Shown: positions 7,563-15,271 of the stretch, piece after piece
Layout: the number at the start of each line of letters is the position of its first letter
Numbering within the stretch: position 1 is the first letter of the stretch
NCBI GenBank assembly: GCA_030044325.1
Contig: JASHWA010000433.1
Span: 1 to 15,271 of the forward strand
Source of the DNA: Bryobacteraceae bacterium
GTDB lineage: Bacteria > Acidobacteriota > Terriglobia > Bryobacterales > Bryobacteraceae
Reading direction: 5' to 3'
DNA length: 15,271 nt
Translations under genes and position numbers: made by a program
Notes under the pieces: generated by a model
The model's database searches: none
What the model saw: the letters and a program-made list of their open reading frames with translations, nothing else
Told to the model about the DNA's origin: nothing

Positions 7563-7967
7563 ATGAGTGAACAGGAAATCCGCCACGCCGATCCGAGAGA
7601 GGGCTTCGATCGTACCGAGCCCAAGTCGGGCGCCATCGTCGCTTTCGCCATCGGCAGCGTGGTGCTGCTGGTGCTGACCATCTTCGCGCTGCAGCAGTAT
7701 TTCAACAAAATCTGGGACGAGGCGGTGTATGAAAAAATTCTCGCGCCGCCGAGCGAGCAGCTAAAACAACTGCACTATCGTGAAGACTGGTATCTGACGC
7801 ACTATTCCTTCACCGACAAGAAGAGCGGCGTGGTGCGCATCCCGCTCGACAAGGCCATGGATGCCTTTGTGAAGGAAGCGTCGCAAGGAAAACTCTTTTA
7901 TCCAGCGAAAAACGCGCTCCCCAAGAAAGACGAGGATCAGGCTCCCGCCCCTGCACCTGCGAAATGA
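7563..7967 (+). CDS. Single-helix membrane protein of unknown function in the actG position
   Basis: A 134-residue protein: a polar cytoplasmic N-terminus (1-22), one transmembrane helix (about 23-44), then a likely periplasmic part holding WYLTHYSFTDKKSGVVRIP (76-94) and LDKAMDAFVKEA, and a low-complexity APAPAPAK tail. It has no cysteine and no heme motif. I recall similar Y-x-(W/F)-x-D-x-x-x-G-x-VRIP-x-x-(R/K)AM small proteins beside act/sco/cox genes in other bacteria, but cannot verify this here. It lies where actG follows actF in the Rhodothermus-type operon, so a structural or assembly role for ACIII or for the ACIII-oxidase contact is plausible; this is inference. GAGGA (7549-7553) precedes its ATG, and its stop overlaps the SCO gene start as ATGA. 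Confidence 0.85.
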   Translation: MSEQEIRHADPREGFDRTEPKSGAIVAFAIGSVVLLVLTIFALQQYFNKIWDEAVYEKILAPPSEQLKQLHYREDWYLTHYSFTDKKSGVVRIPLDKAMDAFVKEASQGKLFYPAKNALPKKDEDQAPAPAPAK

Positions 7968-8800
7968 AGCACGCACTCTTATTCTTGGCGATTCCGCTTT
8001 TCGCGCAAACCGATCGGCTGCCCGATGCGGCGCCGCAGAAGCTCGAAGAGGGCCAGCTCCCGCCCATGCTGCAATCGGTCAGCATCGATGAGCACCTCGG
8101 CCGCAACGTCGACCTCGATCTGAAATTCATCGACGAAAGCGGCGCAAAGGTGCCGCTCAGCTCGTTTTTCCATAAAGGCAAGCCGGTTCTGCTCGATCTC
8201 ATTTATTATTCCTGCCCCAATCTGTGCAACCTGATTCTGAACGGCCAGGCGCAGGTCATGCGCGAGATTCCGTGGAATCCCGGCGATCAGTATGAGGTCG
8301 TCACCATCAGCATCGATCCCAAGGAAAATTTCGAGCTCGCCAATAAGAAGAAGACGAATTATATTCAGGATCTCGGACGGCCCGCCGGCGGCTGGCATTT
8401 CTTGTGCGATACCGACGGCGACGCCAAGCGTCTCTCCGAGGAAATCGGCTACCACTATCGCTACGACCAGCAGCAGCAACAGTTCGCCCACCCCGCGGCG
8501 ATTTTCATTCTGACGCCGGAAGGCCGTATTTCGCGCTATCTCTACGGCGCGCGATTCCGTGCGCTCGACGTGCGTTTCGCCCTCGCTGAAGCGAGCGAAG
8601 GCCGCACCACCATGACGGTCGAGAAAATTCTGCTGTTTTGCTATCATTACGACCCAAAAGAAGGCAAATACGTGATGTTTGCCTCCAATTTCATGAGAAT
8701 CGGCGGGCTTTTGACCATCTTGGCCATCGGCTATTTTCTGTGGCGCATGATCAGATTCGAGCGCAGACGCTCCGCACGATTTAAAGAAGGAATGGCATAA
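7964..8800 (+). CDS. SCO1/SenC-family copper chaperone for the CuA site
   Basis: A 278-residue protein with a thioredoxin-like SCO fold. The copper ligands are visible: CPNLC (Cys84, Cys88) and His176 in QFAHPAAIFILTPEGRISRYL. SCO proteins hold copper and deliver it to, or reduce, the CuA site of oxidase subunit II, whose gene is the next one downstream. The N-terminus (MKHALLFLAIPLFAQ) looks like a short cleavable signal peptide. A clear transmembrane helix (about 242-262) sits near the C-terminus, followed by a basic tail. The anchor is therefore C-terminal, unlike classic Sco1 proteins, which are anchored at the N-terminus. Its ATG overlaps the preceding stop. The stop is two bases before the subunit II start. 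Confidence 0.92.
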   Translation: MKHALLFLAIPLFAQTDRLPDAAPQKLEEGQLPPMLQSVSIDEHLGRNVDLDLKFIDESGAKVPLSSFFHKGKPVLLDLIYYSCPNLCNLILNGQAQVMREIPWNPGDQYEVVTISIDPKENFELANKKKTNYIQDLGRPAGGWHFLCDTDGDAKRLSEEIGYHYRYDQQQQQFAHPAAIFILTPEGRISRYLYGARFRALDVRFALAEASEGRTTMTVEKILLFCYHYDPKEGKYVMFASNFMRIGGLLTILAIGYFLWRMIRFERRRSARFKEGMA

Positions 8801-8802
8801 CC

Positions 8803-9855
8803 ATGGAGTGGCTTCGTTCAATCATGCTGCCCCCGCAGGGCTCGGCGTACGCAGCCGAGGTAGATACGGTGTACATGGCGCTGTTCTGGCTCAGCGTGGT
8901 GCTGTTTCTGGGCATCGCCGTCTGCGCGATCGGCTTCGCCTGGCGCTATCGGTATAAGCCCGGCCGGGTGACGCCGCACCAGACCCACAACACTATGCTC
9001 GAAATTATCTGGAGCGTGATCCCGCTGCTTCTCTGCATCGGGATCTTTTTCTGGGGATTGCACGGCTGGATGGAGGCCGCGGTCGCGCCGGGCGAAGCCA
9101 TGGAAGTCCAGATCGTCGCCAAAAAGTGGATCTGGCAGTTCGAATATCCCGACGGAACCCGCACCGTGAACGAACTCCACGTCCCCGTCAACAAGCCCGT
9201 TCGCTTCGTCATGACCAGCGAGGACGTGATTCACGATTTCTTCGTCCCGGACATGCGCACCAAACAGGACATCGTTCCGGGCCGATACACCCAAGAGTGG
9301 TTTACACCCACCGTTCTGGGAGTCCACCACGTCACCTGCGCCGAATATTGCGGCAAGGGCCATTCCGACATGCAAGCGAAACTGAGCGTCGATACCGACG
9401 CCGACTACCAGAAGTTCATGGAAACCGGCGGAACCGAATGGGAGGATTATAAGAACAATCCCGCCGCCTGGGGCAAGCTCCAATGGGAGCGCAAGGGCTG
9501 CTCCACCTGCCATTCGATCGACGGCACGCGCATCCCCGGCGGCGGCCCGAGCTGGAAAGGCATCTGGGGCAAGATGGAGGAAATGAACGACGGCAGGAAG
9601 GTCCTGGTGGACCAGGATTACGTCATTGAGTCCGAGGATTTTCCCCAGGCGAAGATCGTCAAAGGATTCGAGCCGATCATGCCGACCTTCCAGGGTCTGC
9701 TGCGCTCACATGAGCGGCAGGGGATCATCGCGTTTATCAAGTCGCTCGGCAACGACCCCAATGGCGGCCCGCCGGCCCCCACCGTTTTGAGCCTGCCGCC
9801 CAAACCGCAGCCGGGACAGCAGGCGCAGGGCGGAGCCCAAGGCCAGGCAAAATAA
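8803..9855 (+). CDS. ctaC: Cytochrome c oxidase subunit II with fused cytochrome c (caa3 type)
   Basis: A 350-residue protein. Two transmembrane helices (about 24-47 and 65-88) precede a cupredoxin domain whose CuA ligands are all present: His144, then Cys179, Cys183, His187 and Met190 in CAEYCGKGHSDM. A cytochrome c domain follows, with CSTCH (Cys233, Cys236, His237) and likely axial Met293 in MPTFQG. The fused heme domain defines the caa3 type: it accepts electrons, here probably from ACIII, and hands them to CuA. The tail after residue 320 is Pro/Gln/Gly-rich and looks unstructured. No cleavable signal is obvious. AAGAAGG at 8784-8790, within the 3' end of the SCO gene, is the probable ribosome-binding site. 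Confidence 0.96.
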   Translation: MEWLRSIMLPPQGSAYAAEVDTVYMALFWLSVVLFLGIAVCAIGFAWRYRYKPGRVTPHQTHNTMLEIIWSVIPLLLCIGIFFWGLHGWMEAAVAPGEAMEVQIVAKKWIWQFEYPDGTRTVNELHVPVNKPVRFVMTSEDVIHDFFVPDMRTKQDIVPGRYTQEWFTPTVLGVHHVTCAEYCGKGHSDMQAKLSVDTDADYQKFMETGGTEWEDYKNNPAAWGKLQWERKGCSTCHSIDGTRIPGGGPSWKGIWGKMEEMNDGRKVLVDQDYVIESEDFPQAKIVKGFEPIMPTFQGLLRSHERQGIIAFIKSLGNDPNGGPPAPTVLSLPPKPQPGQQAQGGAQGQAK

Positions 9856-9865
9856 CGAGGCGAAA

Positions 9866-11518
<1,653 letters not shown>

Positions 11519-11529
11519 CGAGCACACTG

Positions 11530-12234
11530 ATGAGCACAACTTCCGTCGATATTCACCAACCGCACGGTCACCCCGATGACCCCCACCATCAGCATCACTT
11601 CGCCACGATGGAGCAGCAGTTCGATACCAGCAAGATCGGTATGTGGCTGTTCCTGGCGACCGAAGTTCTGCTGTTCGGCGGCCTGTTCGTCGGCTTCGGC
11701 CTCATGCAGGCCCGCTATCCGCAGGAATTTGTGGAGGCTCACGAGCACTTGCAGCGCCCGCTCGGTGCGCTCAACACCGTCGTGCTCCTGGTTTCGAGCT
11801 TCACCATGGTGATGGGCGTCCTCTCGGCGCAGCGCAACGATAAAAAGAAGCTGGTGCTGTTCCTGATTCTGACCATCATCTGCGCCGGAATCTTTTTGAC
11901 CGTCAAATACTTCGAATATTCGCACAAATTCGAGGAGCACCTGCTGCCGCCGCGTTGGTATCACGCCCAGCCGGGCGACACTGTAAAGGATCCGTACACC
12001 GGCCAGATCAGCCACGGCTACGGAACGTTTTTCGCGTTCTATTTCATGATGACCGGCCTGCACGGGTTCCACATCCTGGTGGGGATGATTCTGCTTGCAT
12101 GGATCGCGGTTCGCGCCCACCGCGGCGAATTCTCGAAGGAATACTACACACCCGTCGACCTCATCGGCCTGTACTGGCACCTGGTCGACCTGATCTGGAT
12201 TTACCTGTTCCCGCTGTACTACTTAATCAAATGA
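11530..12234 (+). CDS. ctaE: Cytochrome c oxidase subunit III
   Basis: A 234-residue membrane protein with the subunit III fold. The block GMWLFLATEVLLFGGLF carries the conserved Glu45, and GLHGFHILVGM and YWHLVDLIWIYLFPLYYL complete the family signature. The subunit binds lipid and stabilises subunit I; it contains no metal centre. A loop between helices (about residues 118-160, with EEHLLPPRWYHAQPG) contains an insertion often seen in longer acidobacterial forms. The cytoplasmic N-terminus is notably histidine-rich, with seven His in the first 23 residues. The ATG at 11530 has only a weak ribosome-binding site (GCGAG), eleven bases after the subunit I stop. Its own stop overlaps the subunit IV start as ATGA. 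Confidence 0.95.
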   Translation: MSTTSVDIHQPHGHPDDPHHQHHFATMEQQFDTSKIGMWLFLATEVLLFGGLFVGFGLMQARYPQEFVEAHEHLQRPLGALNTVVLLVSSFTMVMGVLSAQRNDKKKLVLFLILTIICAGIFLTVKYFEYSHKFEEHLLPPRWYHAQPGDTVKDPYTGQISHGYGTFFAFYFMMTGLHGFHILVGMILLAWIAVRAHRGEFSKEYYTPVDLIGLYWHLVDLIWIYLFPLYYLIK

Positions 12235-12638
12235 GCACCGACCAAATCATTCAACACGAAGAGACCGACGCCGATCACGAGCCGCACAGCTCCGGCGTCT
12301 ATGTCAAAACGCTGATCGCCCTCCTGATTCTCACCGCGATTACGGTCGGCGCGTCGTACATCGACTTCGGCGCCGGCAACGTCGTCATCGCCCTGTTCAT
12401 CGCCACGATCAAAGCCACCATCGTCGCGCTTTTCTTTATGCACCTGCGTTACGACAAGCCCGTGAACGCGGTCATCGCCTGCGCCGGGTTCCTGTTCCTG
12501 GGCATCTTTCTGATGTTCTGCTTCATCGATTTCGGCTCGCGCGACGGCCTGCGGCCGGTCAACTGGAACGGCAAAATGCCGGTCGAAACCGCCGCGCCCG
12601 CGCCTGCTCCCGGCGCTGCTGCTCCCGCGAACAAATAA
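12231..12638 (+). CDS. ctaF: Cytochrome c oxidase subunit IV (prokaryotic type)
   Basis: A 135-residue protein with three transmembrane helices (about 24-43, 48-69 and 79-101). The signature IKATIVALFFMHLRYDKP is typical of bacterial COX4-type small subunits, which help assemble and stabilise the oxidase. The acidic, His-containing N-terminus is cytoplasmic. The tail after residue 115 is Ala/Pro-rich (APAPAPGAAAP) and ends in NK, with no family counterpart that I know. The ATG at 12231 overlaps the subunit III stop. A longer in-frame reading from 11955 exists but runs through the subunit III gene and is not credible. This is the last gene of the operon. Confidence 0.93.
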   Translation: MSTDQIIQHEETDADHEPHSSGVYVKTLIALLILTAITVGASYIDFGAGNVVIALFIATIKATIVALFFMHLRYDKPVNAVIACAGFLFLGIFLMFCFIDFGSRDGLRPVNWNGKMPVETAAPAPAPGAAAPANK

Positions 12639-12670
12639 ACTACTGCTTGTTCTGCTTCGCGGGCGGCAGC
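12615..12670. terminator. Hairpin across the convergent stop codons of the cox operon and the hypothetical gene
   Basis: CCCGC (12624-12628) plus GAACAA (12629-12634) can pair with TTGTTC (12647-12652) and GCGGG (12659-12663), leaving a 12-base loop and a six-base bulge. GCTGC (12615-12619) and GCAGC (12666-12670) can extend the stem after an internal loop. Both stop codons lie in the loop. There is no T-tract on either strand, so it is a weak candidate for a bidirectional terminator or a transcript-end stabiliser. Confidence 0.35.
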
Positions 12671-13581
12671 ACGATCTCCCGCGTGCCTTCGTCCAGTCCG
12701 TAAATCCGGATCACTCGCGGACCGGTCGGCTCCGGCTTCGCGTCCGCCGGTTTCGGCGCGGGTGCGATGATTTGCGGAACCTGCGCGACCGGCGCGCTGC
12801 GCAGCGCTTCCCCAAACTCCGCCTGATCCACTTCGAGCGACAGAAAAACATTCCTCCCGTCCACCTTCACCTCGAGCGACTGCGCCACCTCGGGCAGCGA
12901 CGGAATCGATTGCCGCACGCTCTCGGCGATCGCCGCTGCGTTGTCTTCCGTGCCCCCATCGATCGACGCTTCCACCGATAGCCCGCTCGCAAGCGAAACA
13001 TAGCCGTCGAATCCGCGCGTCTCGCCCTCGATCGGAACAAAAATACTCGCCAGCGGATCGGGCAATCTGTCTGCCACCACGAACAACCCCGCCTCCGCAT
13101 AGCGCGCCGCGCGCTCCAGCAGCGGCGAATAGTGCCGCCGATCTCCCAGGCTCCGGTCGATCGCCGACTGGAGCGTCGTGCGGTCTCCCGCCAGCACCAG
13201 CTGATCGCTCAACCGCGCGATGCTCAGCGTCTTTCCCGGCGAAATCCATAAACTCACGCCGTGATAGCCGGCGGCTTTCATCGAAAGCTTGGCCGCCTGC
13301 GCGCGTAACGTTTCCGCGTCGAAGCTGCCGCTGATCATTACCAGCATGGGCGGCGAAGCGATCAGAATTTCTCGTGCCGTAGTCAGGCAGGGAAGCTCCG
13401 GCAACCCGATCGATGAACCCAGCTCTGCCGCCACCGCCGGCCCGAACGGTGAGTCTTTCAGACTCTCCCACTGTATCCCGACGATCGCGCTCGATTCGAT
13501 CGGCGCCAGCATCCACCAACTCGGATGCGACTCGCCCCATGCCGAAAGCAACGTCACAAAAAATAAAAGACAAGTCCGCAC
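12640..13581 (-). CDS. Secreted hypothetical protein
   Basis: A 313-residue protein of unknown function that I do not recognise. The N-terminus (MRTCLLFFVTLLSAWG) is a probable signal peptide, suggesting export. The body has alternating strands and helices with no membrane segment, and phrases such as VLAGDRTTLQSAID and GYVSLASGLSVEASIDG resemble secreted bacterial proteins of DUF3352-like character; I cannot confirm a family. Three cysteines are visible (Cys4 and Cys65 among them) and no catalytic motif stands out. The last 26 residues hold PRVIRIYGLDEGTREIVLPP, a compact ending that I have the impression recurs in acidobacterial proteins. The start is GTG at 13581 with a weak ribosome-binding site. 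It converges on subunit IV with one base between stop codons. Confidence 0.75.
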   Translation of the reverse strand: MRTCLLFFVTLLSAWGESHPSWWMLAPIESSAIVGIQWESLKDSPFGPAVAAELGSSIGLPELPCLTTAREILIASPPMLVMISGSFDAETLRAQAAKLSMKAAGYHGVSLWISPGKTLSIARLSDQLVLAGDRTTLQSAIDRSLGDRRHYSPLLERAARYAEAGLFVVADRLPDPLASIFVPIEGETRGFDGYVSLASGLSVEASIDGGTEDNAAAIAESVRQSIPSLPEVAQSLEVKVDGRNVFLSLEVDQAEFGEALRSAPVAQVPQIIAPAPKPADAKPEPTGPRVIRIYGLDEGTREIVLPPAKQNKQ

Positions 13582-13720
13582 AGTATTTTAATCGGATGTA
13601 TGTCATTGGAGAGTTAGCGTATTCGGAATTTTTTACCGGTTAAATTCTCCAGCCTGCGCCGCAAATTGTTGAAACGTAATAACTCTCGGCTGGCAGCGCG
13701 ATTGCACACGTTTGACCGGA

Positions 13721-14179
13721 ATGGAACGCAAGGATTACGGGGAAGCATACGCAACAGGCTATTCCGCGACTCGCCGGTTTCTGCTCGCAAGCGGCGCTGC
13801 CATGGATGAGGCTGAAGAGATCGCGCAGGCCGCGTGGGTTCGGGGCTGGGAATTTCGCGGTCAGTTGCGCGACCCGGCGATGGTCGGTTTCTGGGTGAAT
13901 TCTATCGCGCGAAATCTGTATCGCGCGCGGTTTCGCGGCGCTATGGCCGCCCCCATCGACGGTTTGCAGCCTTCTTATACGATGAACCTTGAGGAGCTCG
14001 AACTGCGGCGCCTGCTCGAGCGCTGCCCCCAGCGCGATCGCCGCTTGCTCGAGCGCAATCTCGAAGGCTATTCGGCCGAAGAGATCGCGCGCGAGGCGGG
14101 CATCACCTCCACGGGAATCCGCGTTCGCCTGCTGCGCATCCGCAACTCCCTGCGCCAGCAAACCGCCCAGGCCGCCTGA
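13721..14179 (+). CDS. Small ECF-like sigma-70 family RNA polymerase sigma factor
   Basis: A 152-residue protein with two sigma modules. A region-2-like segment (about 8-72) contains EAEEIAQAAWVRGWEF and FWVNSIARNLYRARFR, matching the helices that bind core polymerase and the -10 element. A region-4-like helix-turn-helix (about 92-148) contains LERCPQRDRRLLERNLEGYS, AEEIAREAGITS and VRLLRIRNSLR, which would read the -35 element. Region 3 is absent, as in ECF factors. The ATG at 13721 is preferred to an in-frame TTG at 13712 three codons earlier. No anti-sigma factor or transmembrane partner lies beside it. The 139-base divergent gap to the secreted gene probably holds both promoters, but no box is convincing. 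It converges with the Ku gene 38 bases away. Confidence 0.85.
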   Translation: MERKDYGEAYATGYSATRRFLLASGAAMDEAEEIAQAAWVRGWEFRGQLRDPAMVGFWVNSIARNLYRARFRGAMAAPIDGLQPSYTMNLEELELRRLLERCPQRDRRLLERNLEGYSAEEIAREAGITSTGIRVRLLRIRNSLRQQTAQAA

Positions 14180-14217
14180 CGTATTAAAGTGGCATCCGCG
14201 AACGTCATTCGCCCAAA

Positions 14218-15054
14218 CTAACCCCGCGCCCGGCGCTTTGCAGGCTTTTCCCGTTCCTCAGCCTCCGCCGTGGTCGCCGATGCCGCCGGCTTCTTCGCCA
14301 TCGCCAGGCTCGCCTTCAGCGCTTCCATAATATCCACCACCTTCGCCTCCTGCGGCTCCGGCGTCGCCACCACCTCGTGGCCCTCCTTCTTCGCCTCGAT
14401 CATCTTCAGCAGGTTGTCGCGATAATTGTCGTGATACTTCTCCGGCTCGAACTCCCCCGCGAGCGCCTCGATCAGACTGGTCGCGAGCGCGAGCTCTTTT
14501 TCCTTCACCAGGCTCAGATCCGTGCGAAATTCGTCCACCTTCCGGATCTCATGGCTGTAGTACATCGTGTGCAGCAGCACGCCGTTCTTTCCCGGCCGCA
14601 AGATCACGATGTGCTCGCGATTATGCATCGCGATCTTCGCCACGCCCACGTAGCCCGTCTTGTTCAGCGCGTCGAACAGCAGCGCATACGGCTTCTCGCC
14701 CGCCTCGTCCGGCGCCATGTAATACGATGTTTCGAGATAAATCGGGTCCACCTGGTCGCCCTTGACGAATTCCAGGATCTCCATCACCTTCGCCGTCGCC
14801 GGCGCGACCTTCTTCACTTCCTCTTCTTCGATCACCACGTAACGGTCTTTTTCGTACTCATACCCCTTCACGATCTCGCTGCGCGGAATCGGCTTGTCCT
14901 CGGCCGCGCAATAAATCACCTGCTTGATTCGCGACCCGTCGGCTTTGTGGAGTTGATTGAAGCTGATGCTTTCGCTCCGCGCGGCGCTGTACAACCGGAT
15001 CGGGAACGAAACCAGCCCAAAGGTGAGATGCCCTTTCCAGACAGTGGATGCCAT
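14218..15054 (-). CDS. ku: Ku protein for non-homologous end joining
   Basis: A 278-residue bacterial Ku homologue of typical length. The N-terminus MASTVWKGHLTFGLVSFPIRLY and the following FNQLHKADGSRIKQVIYC are diagnostic, as are VKGYEYEKDRYVVIEEEE, ILEFVKGDQVDPIYLETSYY and MHNREHIVILRPG. The Ku core (about 1-245) forms a homodimeric ring that slides onto broken DNA ends and recruits ligase D. A basic, disordered-looking tail follows (after about 255, ending KRRARG), of the sort linked to DNA threading or retention in other bacterial Ku proteins. No ligD is in the window. The ATG at 15054 is preceded by GAGG (15059-15062 on the minus strand). It lies 41 bases downstream of the partial gene at the window end and may share its transcript. 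Confidence 0.97.
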   Translation of the reverse strand: MASTVWKGHLTFGLVSFPIRLYSAARSESISFNQLHKADGSRIKQVIYCAAEDKPIPRSEIVKGYEYEKDRYVVIEEEEVKKVAPATAKVMEILEFVKGDQVDPIYLETSYYMAPDEAGEKPYALLFDALNKTGYVGVAKIAMHNREHIVILRPGKNGVLLHTMYYSHEIRKVDEFRTDLSLVKEKELALATSLIEALAGEFEPEKYHDNYRDNLLKMIEAKKEGHEVVATPEPQEAKVVDIMEALKASLAMAKKPAASATTAEAEEREKPAKRRARG

Positions 15055-15095
15055 AGTGCCTCAGGCTTTACTATAACCCAAACATTCCGGGCTGG

Positions 15096-15271
15096 TTATG
15101 TTACCTCCACCACCGCGCAGCGGAAACGGTTTTCCATCCTCACCTCGCCCGAACCGGTGACGAACCGCCGCAGCGCGCCGCGAACCGCCGTTTCCACCTT
15201 TTCGCGGCCGAAAATTTCGACCACCCTCTGCGACGGCCCCGCCGCCATCTGTCCGCGCACCGCGATTTCCA
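15096..15271 (-). CDS. C-terminal end of an unidentified minus-strand gene (5' part outside the window)
   Basis: One minus-strand frame is open from the window edge to TAA at 15096-15098, giving about 58 residues that include GREKVETAVRGALRRFVTG and SGEVRMENRFRCAVVEV before the stop. Composition and codon use look like real coding sequence in this G+C range. The pattern of an acidic helix followed by a G-E-V-R-(M/L)-E-N-R-F-R strand is reminiscent of the last strand of some class I SAM-dependent methyltransferases, but this is from memory and weak. No catalytic motif falls inside the visible part. Its stop is 41 bases before the Ku start on the same strand. Confidence 0.55.
   Translation of the reverse strand, partial: EIAVRGQMAAGPSQRVVEIFGREKVETAVRGALRRFVTGSGEVRMENRFRCAVVEVT

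Noticed and set aside
12449..13606. 385-residue minus-strand frame overlapping the secreted hypothetical gene
   Set aside because: It overlaps the subunit IV gene and is Arg/Gly/Ala-rich shadow sequence. The 12640-13581 frame has a signal peptide and natural composition.
13626..13647. GAATTT/AAATTC inverted pair around ACCGGT as an operator or terminator
   Set aside because: Only six A+T-rich pairs in an A+T-rich promoter region; easily expected by chance.
14198..14212. GCGAA/TTCGC hairpin between the sigma factor and Ku genes as a terminator
   Set aside because: A five-pair stem with no T-run is too weak to call.
15070..15098. TATAGT on the minus strand as a -10 box for Ku
   Set aside because: No acceptable -35 at the right distance, and the upstream gene is close enough for read-through.

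Overview
This window looks like a chromosomal segment of an acidobacterium, most likely of the Solibacter/Bryobacterales type. That placement is an inference from four things: roughly 60% G+C by eye, an act-sco-cox gene order, short GTCAGTGGCCAGTG-type heptamer repeats that encode SGQWSVASGQ-like peptides (remembered from acidobacterial genomes), and lone lineage-style hypothetical genes. No rRNA or tRNA gene is present to confirm it.

Bases 1-12638, all on the plus strand, are one tightly packed respiratory operon entered part-way through its first gene. It encodes Alternative Complex III: actA (pentaheme cytochrome c, 5' truncated), actB (molybdopterin-oxidoreductase-like protein fused to an Fe-S domain), actC (NrfD-like membrane subunit), actD (DUF3341), actE (monoheme lipoprotein cytochrome c) and actF (second NrfD-like subunit). 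Next come a 134-residue membrane-anchored protein of unknown role in the place where actG lies in some operons, and a SCO-type copper chaperone. Last is a complete caa3-type oxidase: subunit II with fused cytochrome c, an A2-type subunit I, subunit III and subunit IV. Many junctions are ATGA overlaps or gaps of 2-12 bases, so co-transcription and coupled translation are likely. The expected electron path is quinol to ACIII, through its hemes to the cytochrome c domain of subunit II, then CuA, heme a and heme a3/CuB to oxygen. The two complexes may form a supercomplex.

The main surprise in the operon is a heptamer-repeat family present twice. At 3603-3676 it forms an inverted, hairpin-capable element in the actB-actC gap, where it also creates a small leader ORF. 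At 5695-5729 it is a five-unit tandem array inside the signal-peptide n-region of actE. Both copies sit between an upstream ATG with a good ribosome-binding site and a second, downstream ATG.

Bases 12640-15271 hold ordinary accessory genes. A secreted hypothetical protein (minus) converges on the cox operon with one base between stop codons. A small ECF-like sigma factor (plus) has no anti-sigma gene beside it. A Ku gene for end joining (minus) follows, and then the 3' end of an unidentified minus-strand gene that runs off the window. No gene-free stretch longer than about 140 bases exists. I saw no insertion sequence, CRISPR array, tRNA or rRNA.
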